From positions 1-9,876 of the forward strand of contig JAJYMD010000055.1 in assembly GCA_021787255.1 (NCBI GenBank): DNA of 9,876 nt, in the 5' to 3' direction. Within the stretch, counting starts at the first letter, position 1, and each line of letters begins with the position of its first letter. A program made the translations under genes and the position numbers. A model generated the notes under the pieces. It was given only the letters and a program-made list of their open reading frames with translations. It searched no databases and was not told the DNA's origin. The stretch is from Actinomycetes bacterium (GTDB lineage Bacteria; Actinomycetota; Acidimicrobiia; Acidimicrobiales; RAAP-2). Below are positions 1 through 7,100 of the stretch, piece by piece.

Positions 1-654
1 CGACGTCCGCGCCTCGGCCCGTTGCGAGCCCGAGCCCGCCCGCGGTCCCAGGGGATGGTTGCCGAGCACGCGCTTGGTCAGGACGGGGGCACAGATCGAG
101 AGCCCGAGCGCAGCCCCGCGCCAGCCTCTGCGCACGCCGAGCACGGGGACCAGTCCGAGCGTGGCGAGGAGCGTCGAGATCCCGCTCTGGCGGAGAAGCC
201 GCCCGGCAACCATGCCCGCGACGAGCACGGCGGTGCCTTCGGGAGCGAGCGCGAGGGTCGCGCCGAGCGCGGGGGAGAGCCCCCGGCCTCCGGCGCCGCG
301 TAGCCAGGGTGACCAGTTGTGGGCGGCGATCGCCGCCCCCGCCGCTGCGGCGTCGAGGAGGGTGAGGCTCCGGGGCTCGCCGGGCGCGCGCTTCCCGGAC
401 GGCCAGCCGGGGACGAGGCGCGCGAGCAGGGGACCGGCAGCACCCTTGGCCACCTCGAGGACCCCGGCGACGGCGAGCGGCCCGAACCCCGCGACCTCGT
501 AGAGCCCGCTGCCCGAGACGGTGCCCGAGCCCACTTGCCGCAGGTCGACGCCGGCGAAGCACCCCGCTGCGAGCTGGGAGAAAGGGACGGATCCTGCGAC
601 GAAGGAGGCCACGAGGACGACGGCGGTGGCGCAGGCTCGGGGCGCACCGCTCAT
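1..654 (-). CDS. PlsY-family glycerol-3-phosphate acyltransferase-like membrane protein (3' end cut by the window edge)
   Basis: This frame is open from an ATG at 654 to the left edge, giving 218 residues without a stop. It reads as a hydrophobic, Gly/Ala/Leu-rich membrane protein with segments at roughly residues 7-26, 54-80, 98-112, 130-150 and 158-192. PlsY acylates glycerol 3-phosphate from acyl phosphate to start phospholipid synthesis. Family-like features are GSVPF at 21-25, VDLRQVGSG at 36-44, a hydrophobic stretch ending in AKG at 69-71, AHNWSPWLRGAGGRG at 111-125, and a following LALAP. The usual first loop GSGNxGATN is here GSGTVSGSG (42-50), and the usual GGKG is GGRG (122-125). 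Membership of the family is therefore fairly clear, but the activity is not: it could be a paralogue with another substrate. It lies 40 bases downstream of the small repeat gene on the same strand, probably in one operon. GGGGA about 19 bases upstream is a poor ribosome-binding site, and no other in-frame start is seen nearby. Confidence 0.75.
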   Translation of the reverse strand, partial: MSGAPRACATAVVLVASFVAGSVPFSQLAAGCFAGVDLRQVGSGTVSGSGLYEVAGFGPLAVAGVLEVAKGAAGPLLARLVPGWPSGKRAPGEPRSLTLLDAAAAGAAIAAHNWSPWLRGAGGRGLSPALGATLALAPEGTAVLVAGMVAGRLLRQSGISTLLATLGLVPVLGVRRGWRGAALGLSICAPVLTKRVLGNHPLGPRAGSGSQRAEARTS

Positions 655-694
655 GGCACGGCTGCTGATCGTCCCCGCGTCCGAGCCGCAGAGG

Positions 695-916
695 TCAGCC
701 CGCTGGTGTGGACGTCCAGTCCTCGTCGGACACCGGCTCGGTCCGCTCGGCGTCGATGCCGACCGTCTCGTCCTCCTCCACGAGCGGGAGCTCCTGCTCG
801 AGCACGTCCGCGTCCGGAACGTCCGGCGGGATGGGACGATGGTCCCGCTCGTCCCTCGTCGCCGGCGCCTCCTGCTCGAGACGGTCCGCTTCGGGGATGT
901 CGTCCTTGGGTGCCAC
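695..916 (-). CDS. Small acidic repeat protein with two D(I/V)P(E/D)AD-x-LEQE motifs
   Basis: A 73-residue protein starting with GTG at 916 and ending with TGA at 697-695. An in-frame TAG at 928-926 limits the start, and GTG is the only start codon after it. The product is hydrophilic, very acidic and Pro-rich, with no signal peptide or membrane segment. It contains two copies of an 11-residue motif, DIPEADRLEQE at residues 6-16 and DVPDADVLEQE at 32-42, spaced 26 residues apart, then an acidic tail rich in Glu and Asp. Short actinobacterial proteins with PEADxxEQ-type repeats exist as uncharacterised proteins, to my recollection. No function can be assigned. Third positions are G/C rich as in its neighbours, which supports real coding. 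It is the first gene of the leftward unit, 40 bases before the PlsY-like gene, and is probably translated from a leaderless message. Confidence 0.72.
   Translation of the reverse strand: MAPKDDIPEADRLEQEAPATRDERDHRPIPPDVPDADVLEQELPLVEEDETVGIDAERTEPVSDEDWTSTPAG
791..823 (-). repeat. Second copy of an 11-codon internal repeat in the small acidic gene
   Basis: These 11 codons encode DVPDADVLEQE. They match the first copy at 869-901 at 26 of 33 bases, counted by hand; the final CTC GAG CAG GAG block is identical. The differences fall partly at third positions and partly change residues, so this is an old in-frame duplication kept at the protein level. Confidence 0.75.
869..901 (-). repeat. First copy of an 11-codon internal repeat in the small acidic gene
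   Basis: These 11 codons encode DIPEADRLEQE, five residues after the GTG start. The partner copy is at 791-823. The spacing between copies is 78 bases (26 codons). Confidence 0.75.
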
Positions 917-961
917 GAGCCGAGCCTACCCACGCGCCAGGGGTGGTCGTGGGGGCTCGTG
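914..961. promoter_or_regulatory. Nested inverted repeat between two divergent promoters (possible operator)
   Basis: CACGAGCC at 914-921 is the exact reverse complement of GGCTCGTG at 954-961. Inside it, CCCACG at 929-934 is the exact reverse complement of CGTGGG at 948-953, and CCA/TGG (937-939, 944-946) flanks GGGG at the centre. The right-hand arms lie where the -35 regions of both divergent promoters should be, and the left outer arm covers the GTG of the minus-strand gene. This placement suits a regulator-binding site shared by both units. The alternative is chance pairing in GC-rich DNA. Confidence 0.35.
923..928 (-). promoter_or_regulatory. Candidate -10 element (TAGGCT) of a leaderless promoter for the small acidic gene
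   Basis: On the minus strand TAGGCT fits the TANNNT pattern of actinobacterial housekeeping -10 boxes. It ends six bases before the GTG at 916, so transcription would begin at or next to the start codon and give a leaderless mRNA. No convincing Shine-Dalgarno lies between the element and the GTG. No good -35 hexamer is found 16-18 bases upstream. Part of the same hexamer also forms the in-frame TAG stop. Confidence 0.45.
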
Positions 962-977
962 ACCGAAGGCATGGCCG

Positions 978-983
978 TAGGAT
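978..983 (+). promoter_or_regulatory. Candidate -10 element (TAGGAT) of a leaderless promoter for the MDR gene and the GlgE-pathway operon
   Basis: TAGGAT matches the actinobacterial TANNNT -10 pattern. Seven bases separate it from the ATG at 991, so the transcript would start at about the A of the ATG. The sequence between them (GCCGCCA) contains no Shine-Dalgarno. A recognisable -35 box is lacking at the expected 955-960. This is the only promoter candidate I see for the plus-strand block, since the later genes are tightly packed. Confidence 0.5.
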
Positions 984-990
984 GCCGCCA

Positions 991-1983
991 ATGACGGCAA
1001 AGGACGCAACGGTCGAGCGTACGGTGCGTGCGGCGCGGCTCGTCGAGCACGGGCGGCCGCTCCTGGTACGACGCGTCCCGCTCGCTGTCCCAGGCCCCGA
1101 CGAGGTCCTGGTGGAGATGGCGTTCGCCGGCGTGAACCCCGTGGACCGCTACGGAGCGCTCGGCACCGTCGCCCCCGACGCACCGGTCCCGCGCACCCTC
1201 GGGGTCGAAGGGGTGGGACGCGCGGAGGGGCGGTGGGTGGTGCTGCACGGCCACGGGCTCGGCACGACGCGCGACGGGCTCTGGGCGGATGCCGCCGTCG
1301 TGCCTCGCGCGGCGTGCATCGACCTTCCCGAAGGCGTCGAGCCGAAGGCGGCGGCGGCACTCGGCGTCGCGGGCGCGACGGCGTACCGCACGGTCACCGG
1401 GCTCGCCAGGGTGATGCCGGAGGATCGCGTCCTGGTGCTGGGCGCGAGCGGAGGCGTCGGCAGCATGATCGTGTCGATGGTCCACTCGCTCGGCGCGCAA
1501 GTCTGGGGGCACACCGAGAACCCGTCGAAGGCGCACGGGATCGAGGAAAGCGGCGCCGACCGGTCGGTGGTCGCCGGCCCCGCCACGCTCCCGGCTGCTG
1601 TCGCCGAGCTTCGCCCGACCGTCGTCTTCGACGCGCTGGGCGACGGCTACACGGGCGCCGCCGTCGAGGCATTGGAGCCGCGCGGGCGGCTGGTCCTGTT
1701 CGGCACCAGCGCGGACGGTGAAGGGCGCGTGCCGCTTCGAGCCCTGTACCGCAAGAGCTTGTCCATTCTCGGCTACGGCGGGCTCATCGAGCCCGAGGAC
1801 GCCGCGCGCCGCAGCATCGCCGGCGCGCTCGCCGCCGTGCGCGACGGCCAGATGTCGGTCAAGATCGACTCGGTCCTGGCGCTCGAGGACGTGAACGAGG
1901 CGCTGCGAAGGATCGAGCAACGTGAGGTCTGCGGCAAGCTGCTCCTTGCGCTCGGGGCAGCCGGGCGCGCGGTTCCCGAATAA
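991..1983 (+). CDS. Zinc-independent MDR-family NADPH-dependent oxidoreductase (quinone oxidoreductase-like)
   Basis: A 330-residue protein, the usual length for quinone-oxidoreductase-like members of the medium-chain dehydrogenase/reductase superfamily. These enzymes use NADPH to reduce quinones, enones or similar carbonyl compounds in the cytosol; the substrate here is unknown. The N-terminal GroES-like part includes AGVNPVDRY at residues 46-54 and LGVEGVGR after it. The Rossmann part carries the dinucleotide motif GASGGVGS at 151-158. Later blocks are RGRLVLFGTS and a C-terminal LEDVNEALRRIE helix followed by GKLLL. The cysteine/histidine ligands of zinc-containing members are not evident, so a zinc-free type is likely. 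The ATG at 991 was chosen over the in-frame ATG at 982 because a -10 element overlaps 982 and sits correctly for leaderless initiation at 991. The gene ends 27 bases before glgE, so co-transcription is likely, but a metabolic link to glucan synthesis is not established. Confidence 0.85.
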   Translation: MTAKDATVERTVRAARLVEHGRPLLVRRVPLAVPGPDEVLVEMAFAGVNPVDRYGALGTVAPDAPVPRTLGVEGVGRAEGRWVVLHGHGLGTTRDGLWADAAVVPRAACIDLPEGVEPKAAAALGVAGATAYRTVTGLARVMPEDRVLVLGASGGVGSMIVSMVHSLGAQVWGHTENPSKAHGIEESGADRSVVAGPATLPAAVAELRPTVVFDALGDGYTGAAVEALEPRGRLVLFGTSADGEGRVPLRALYRKSLSILGYGGLIEPEDAARRSIAGALAAVRDGQMSVKIDSVLALEDVNEALRRIEQREVCGKLLLALGAAGRAVPE

Positions 1984-1994
1984 TCGCGAAGCGA

Positions 1995-2000
1995 GGGAGG
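1995..2000 (+). promoter_or_regulatory. Ribosome-binding site of glgE (GGGAGG)
   Basis: GGGAGG lies 10 bases before the ATG at 2011, within the 27-base gap after the MDR stop codon. It supports 2011 over the in-frame ATG at 2089, which has no comparable upstream purine run. Confidence 0.6.
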
Positions 2001-2010
2001 CGACAGCGCG

Positions 2011-4143
2011 ATGGTGACACCGCGCGCCAGCGTTGGTCGGCGCGAGAAGCGCGACCACGGCGAAGCAAAGACCCCGTTGCCAAAGCCGATGAGGGTGGCG
2101 CGAGCGGTGATCGAGGACGTCCGGCCCGCGGTGGAGGGTGGGAGGTTCCCGGCCAAGGCGGCGGTCGGCGACATCGTCGCCGTCGAAGCGACCGCGTTCT
2201 GCGACGGTCACGACCTGCTGGCGTGCGAGCTGCGCTTCCAGCGCGACGGCGAGCCGACGTGGACGACCGCCGAGATGGCGTCGCTCGGCGACGACCGCTG
2301 GCGCGGGGCCTTCGGGGTCGAGCAGGTCGGCCGCTACCGCTTCGTGGTTCGTGCCGGAGTCGACCGGTACGCGACGTGGCTACGCGACCTGCTCGCGCGC
2401 GCCGGCGCAGGCCAGGACGTGCGCGGGGAGCTGCTCGTCGGTGCGGAGCTGCTGGCGAAGGCGGCGGCGCGGGCGAGCGGTTCCGAGAAGCTGGCGCTCG
2501 TGGCGGTCGCGAACTGCATCGAGACCGCGACTCATGGTTTGGAGTCTCCGGTCGAGCTCGACCCGTTGGTCGGCGGCCCGCTCGGCCTGCTCGGCGCGAA
2601 CCATGCCGGTGGCGCGCACGACGGGACCGTGGGCGGGATGCTGCGCGGCTCCGGGCTCCTCGAGCTCGTCCGCCGCCACCGGCCGACATGGGACGCGACG
2701 ACGTCGGCGACCTATACGGTGCTCGTGGACCCCGAACGGGCGCGCTTTTCGACGTGGTACGAGATGTTCCCGAGAGGTGCGTCGCCCGATCCAGGCCGGC
2801 CGGGGACCCTGGCAGACGTCCGTGCGCGCCTCGACTACATCGAGGGGTTGGGCGCGGACGTCCTGTACCTGCCGCCACTCCAGCCGATCGGCACGACGGC
2901 CCGCAAGGGCCGGGACGGCAGCACCCAGGCAGGCAGCAGTGACCCTGGGAGCCCGTGGGCGATCGGGTCGCACGAAGGCGGTCACTGCTCGATCGATCCC
3001 GCTCTCGGCACCTTCGCGGAATTCGACGCCCTGGTCGCGGCGGCAGCGGAGCGGGGGATCGCCGTCGCAACGGACCTCGCCTTCCAGTGCTCGCCCGACC
3101 ACCCCTGGGTGCGTGAGCATCCCGAATGGTTCCGGCACCGCTCCGACGGTTCGATCCGCTACGCGGAGAACCCTCCGAAGTCCTACGAAGACATCTACCC
3201 CTTCGACTTCGAGAGCGACGATTGGTGGGGGCTGTGGCTCGCGCTGCTCGACGTCGTCCACTTCTGGATCGGCCACGGCGTACGCGTCTTCCGTGTCGAC
3301 AATCCGCACACGAAGCCCTTCGCGTTCTGGGAGTGGCTCATCTCGACCGTGAAGGACGACCACCCGGACACGATCTTCCTCGCCGAGGCGTTCACCCGGC
3401 CCTCGGTGATGTACCGATTGGCGAAGCTCGGGTTCACGCAGTCCTACACCTATTTCGCGTGGCGCAACACGAAGTGGGAGCTCGAGTCCTACATGAGGGA
3501 GCTCGAGCTCGTCGCGCACTTCTTCCGTCCGAATTTCTGGCCGAACACGCCTGACATCCTGACCGAGGTGCTCCAGAGCGGAGGTAGGGCGGCGTTCGTG
3601 TCCCGCCTGGTCCTCGCAGGGACGCTCGCGGCGAGCTATGGCGTGTACGGGCCCGCGTTCGAGCTGCAGGAGCACGTGCCGCGCTCGCCCGGCTCCGAGG
3701 AGTACGCAGGTTCGGAGAAGTATGCCGTTCGCCATTGGGACCTCGGCAGGCCGGACAGCCTCGCTCCGCTCATGGCGCGCCTGAACGCCGCGCGGCGGGC
3801 GCATCCGGCCCTCCAGCGCAACGACACGCTGCGGTTCCATGCGACCGACAACGACCAGCTGATCGCGTACTCGAAGACGTCGGGTGACGACGCCGTGCTC
3901 GTGGTGGTGAACCTGGATCCGAGGTACCCACAGTCCGGCTGGGTGCAACTGGGGCAATTCGGCGGCGGCTCAGGCGAGCCGATCGAAGTCCACGACCTGC
4001 TCACGGACGCGCGCTACCGATGGGAGGGAACGCAGAGCTTCGTCATCCTCGATCCAGCGGCGATGCCCGCGCACGTGCTCGCGATCGAGCGGGAGACGGC
4101 CTCGGCAAAGGAGCGGGAGACGGCCTCAAAGGACGCGTCGTGA
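2011..4143 (+). CDS. glgE: Alpha-1,4-glucan:maltose-1-phosphate maltosyltransferase GlgE
   Basis: A 710-residue cytosolic GH13 enzyme (subfamily GH13_3) that transfers maltosyl units from maltose 1-phosphate to the non-reducing end of alpha-1,4-glucans, releasing phosphate. An N-terminal beta-rich domain runs from about residue 30 to 120, followed by a helical insertion. The catalytic barrel starts near STWYEMFPRG (W at 249), with RKGRDG, DPGSPWAIG and YAENPPKSYEDIYP blocks typical of GlgE. The nucleophile should be Asp430 in FRVDNPHTKP, the acid/base Glu459 in FLAEAFTRP, and the third acid Asp515 in NTPDIL. Their spacing of 29 and 56 residues closely matches my memory of the Streptomyces coelicolor enzyme (D394, E423, D480). 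The offset of 36 suggests a longer N-terminus, basic and probably disordered (residues 1-26); translation from ATG 2089 is possible but has no ribosome-binding site. The C-terminal tail holds an eight-residue tandem repeat. The stop overlaps the GTG of treS-mak by four bases. Confidence 0.96.
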   Translation: MVTPRASVGRREKRDHGEAKTPLPKPMRVARAVIEDVRPAVEGGRFPAKAAVGDIVAVEATAFCDGHDLLACELRFQRDGEPTWTTAEMASLGDDRWRGAFGVEQVGRYRFVVRAGVDRYATWLRDLLARAGAGQDVRGELLVGAELLAKAAARASGSEKLALVAVANCIETATHGLESPVELDPLVGGPLGLLGANHAGGAHDGTVGGMLRGSGLLELVRRHRPTWDATTSATYTVLVDPERARFSTWYEMFPRGASPDPGRPGTLADVRARLDYIEGLGADVLYLPPLQPIGTTARKGRDGSTQAGSSDPGSPWAIGSHEGGHCSIDPALGTFAEFDALVAAAAERGIAVATDLAFQCSPDHPWVREHPEWFRHRSDGSIRYAENPPKSYEDIYPFDFESDDWWGLWLALLDVVHFWIGHGVRVFRVDNPHTKPFAFWEWLISTVKDDHPDTIFLAEAFTRPSVMYRLAKLGFTQSYTYFAWRNTKWELESYMRELELVAHFFRPNFWPNTPDILTEVLQSGGRAAFVSRLVLAGTLAASYGVYGPAFELQEHVPRSPGSEEYAGSEKYAVRHWDLGRPDSLAPLMARLNAARRAHPALQRNDTLRFHATDNDQLIAYSKTSGDDAVLVVVNLDPRYPQSGWVQLGQFGGGSGEPIEVHDLLTDARYRWEGTQSFVILDPAAMPAHVLAIERETASAKERETASKDAS
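4087..4127 (+). repeat. Tandem repeat (24-base period) at the 3' end of glgE
   Basis: GAGCGGGAGACGGCCTC occurs at 4087-4103 and again, identically, at 4111-4127. It encodes ERETASAK followed by ERETASK in the GlgE tail. Each copy is followed by an AAAGGA-like purine run (about 4107-4113 and 4128-4133). The second of these lies at the right distance to act as the ribosome-binding site of treS-mak. Confidence 0.85.
4128..4133 (+). promoter_or_regulatory. Ribosome-binding site of treS-mak (AAAGGA)
   Basis: AAAGGA lies six bases before the GTG at 4140, inside the glgE coding sequence. This site supports the GTG in the GTGA overlap as the true start rather than the in-frame ATG at 4020 or at 4182. 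Confidence 0.55.
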
Positions 4144-7100
4144 CGGTCACCGGTGAGCGCGCCGAAGAGCGCCCGGCGCAGATGGCGAGGAGCGTCCCGG
4201 TGGGCGGTGAGGCCCACTGGTACCAGGACGCCGTCTTCTACGAGCTGCACGTCAGGGCGTTCAGCGACAGCAACGGCGACGGCGTCGGCGACTTCCGGGG
4301 CCTCACCCAGAAGTTGGGCTACCTGGAGGAGCTCGGCGTGACGACCCTCTGGCTCCTGCCCTTCTACCCGTCTCCGTTGCGCGACGACGGGTACGACATC
4401 GCGGACTATCGCGACGTCCATCCGTCGTACGGGACCTTGCGGGACTTCCGGACGTTCCTGCGCGAGGCGCATCGCCGTGGGTTGCGCGTCGTCACCGAGC
4501 TCGTCCTCGCGCACACCTCGGACGCGCATCCGTGGTTCCAGCGCGCCCGGCGATCGCGGCCGGGAAGCTCGTACCGGGACTTCTACGTGTGGAGCGAGAC
4601 TCCAGACCGCTTCAAGGACGCGCGCGTCATCTTCCGGGACTTCGAGAGCTCCAACTGGGCGTTCGATCCCGTCGCGGGCGCCTACTTCTGGCACCGCTTC
4701 TACTCGCACCAGCCGAGCCTGAATTACGACAACCCGGCGGTGCAGGAGGCGATGTTCGACGTCGTCGACTACTGGCTGGAGATGGGAGTGGACGGCCTCA
4801 GGCTCGACGCCGTTCCTTACCTGTACGCTCGTGAAGGCACCTCCTGCGAGAACCTCCCCGAGACGTTCGAGTACCTGCGCCGTCTGCGCGCGCACATCGA
4901 TGGTCGCTACTCGGACCGGATGCTGCTCGCCGAGGCGAACCAATGGCCCGAGGACGCCGTCGCGTACATGGGCAACGGCGATGCGTGCCACATGGCCTTT
5001 CACTTCCCGCTCATGCCGCGCATGTTCATGGCCGCCCGCCAGGAGGACAGGTACCCGATCGTCGACATCCTGGCGGAGACCCCGCCTGCGCCGCCGGGCT
5101 GCCAGTGGGCGCTGTTCCTGCGCAACCACGACGAGCTGACCCTCGAGATGGTCACCGACGAAGAGCGCGACTACATGTACCGCTCCTTCGCGCAGGAGCC
5201 GCGAGCTCGGGTGAACGTCGGGATCCGGCGCCGCCTCGCACCGCTCCTCGGGAACGACAGGACGCTGATCGAGATGATGAACGGCCTGCTCTTCTCGTTG
5301 CCGGGCACGCCGATCGTCTACTACGGCGACGAGATCGGCATGGGGGACAACATCTACCTGCGCGACCGCGACGCCGTGCGCACGCCGATGCAGTGGAACT
5401 CCGACCGGAACGCGGGGTTCTCGAGGGCGAACCCCCAGCAGCTCTACCTCCCGGTCGTCATCGACCCGGTGTACCACGCAGAGGCGGTCAACGTGGAAGC
5501 CGCCGAGGCGAACCCGAGCTCGCTCCTGTGGTGGATGCGCCGGATGATCCACCTCCGCCAGCGCTACAGGGCCTTCAGCCGAGGCACGCTCGAGCATCTG
5601 CGCCCCTCCAACCGCAAGGTGCTCGCGTTCCTGCGCCGCTACGAGGAGGAGCTCCTCCTCGTCGTCGTGAACCTGTCGCGCTTCGCCCAATGCGTCGAGC
5701 TCGACCTGTCCGCCGTGTGCGGCGCGGTCCCCGTCGAGGTGTTCGGCGGCACGAGGTTTCCGCCAGTCGGCGAGCTGCCGTACTTCCTCACCCTCGGACC
5801 CCACGGCTTCTACTGGTTCTCGCTCGAGCTCGACCCCGAGTCCCGCCGAGGCCCCGAGGCCCGTCTCAGCGCGAGGAGGCGGTGGGACGAGGTGCTGTCG
5901 AACCCGCGTGCGCTCGAATCGGTGCTGGTGCGCCATATCCCCGGCAGGCGGTGGTTCGTCTCGAAGGCCCGCAGCGCGACCTCGGTGACCGTGCTCGACT
6001 CCCTGCCGGTGGGGGACCCGACGGCGCCTGTCGCCCATCTCGTCGTCGCACGGGTGGAGCTCGACCAGGGGTCGCCCGAGCAGTACCTGCTCGCCCTCGG
6101 CTACGCGGGGGGCGAGCGGGCGCAGACGCTACGCCGTTTGCGACCAGAGGCGATCGTCGCAGACCTGCGCGTCGGCGACGAGGAAGGGGTCCTGTTCGAC
6201 GCGGTGTCGGAGCCGGAGCTGTCCTGGCAGGTGCTCTCGATGATCGGCCGGCGACGATCGGTCCCGTCGCGCGCGGGGCGCGCGTGGGGAGCTCCGTCGC
6301 CCGCGTACCGCTCGATCCGACGCCACGTGCCCGACGACGTCCAGCCGTCGGCGATGACGGCCGAGCAGTCCAACAGCTCCGTCGCCTTCGCGGACCGAGC
6401 GATCCTGAAGTACTTCCGGCGGCTCGAGGAGGGCACCAACCCCGGCGTCGAGCTCCTGCGGTTCCTCGGCGAGCGGGCGCACTTCGCCAACGCGCCCCGG
6501 GCCGGGGGCAGCCTCGAGTACCGCTCGAACCAGCGGGCGAGCCGGCCGATCACGCTCGTGTCGCTCGAAGAGATGGTGCCGAACGAGAGCGACGGCTGGA
6601 ATTACGTCGTCGACGCGCTGAGCCGGCGTCTCGAGGAGGCGATCGCCCACGGGGCGGAGGGCTCCCCCGCGCCGTCCTCGCCTGAGCTCCTCGGGCTCGC
6701 AGACGACGACGAGCCTCCCGACGAGCTCTTCGACCACGTCGAGTGGGCGTCGCTCCTCGGACGCCGCACCGGCGAGCTCCACGTCGCGCTCGCCTCGGAC
6801 AGGTCGGATCCGGCGATGGCGCCCGAGCCCATGACCCCGGTGGACCGTTTGTCCCTCTACCATGGCGCCGGCAGCTTCGTGAGGCGCGCGTTTCGCCAGC
6901 TCCGCGAGTCGGAGCTCGCCACGGCCCCTGCGGTCGCGGAGGTGTTGAAGAGGGAGCGGGAGCTCGGAGACCGTTTTCGCGCCATCGCGACGGTGCCGGC
7001 CGGCTCGCTGAGGATCCGGGTGCACGGTGACTACCACCTCGGCCAGGTCCTGTGGACGGGGAAGGACATCGTGATCATCGATTTCGAAGGCGAGCCCACG

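Noticed and set aside
78..647. A 189-residue minus-strand frame rich in Ser, Pro and Arg.
   Set aside because: It is out of frame with the PlsY-like gene on the same strand, which has coherent membrane segments and family motifs.
319..990. In-frame extension of the MDR reading frame upstream to 319.
   Set aside because: The extension is Arg/Pro-rich low-quality sequence antisense to the PlsY-like and small acidic genes. The family homology begins just after 991.
1984..1994. Small hairpin TCGC-GAA-GCGA after the MDR stop codon.
   Set aside because: A four-base stem without a T-run is too weak to call a terminator, and it would interrupt a closely spaced gene pair.
2380..3957. A 525-residue minus-strand open frame opposite glgE.
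   Set aside because: Same reason: a mirror of codon bias in glgE, with no supporting motif or ribosome-binding site.
4020..4139. Longer treS-mak starting at the ATG at 4020.
   Set aside because: It would overlap glgE by over 120 bases and adds residues without family similarity. The GTGA overlap with a ribosome-binding site is the better start.
4014..6038. A 674-residue open frame on the minus strand opposite the glgE end and treS.
   Set aside because: Long antisense frames are expected in GC-rich coding DNA. Its sequence is a Val/Arg/Glu-rich shadow with no domain pattern.
4943..6685. A 580-residue plus-strand open frame overlapping treS-mak in another frame.
   Set aside because: Extremely Arg/Ala/Pro-rich composition typical of a frame shift of GC-rich coding sequence; the treS-mak frame explains the region.
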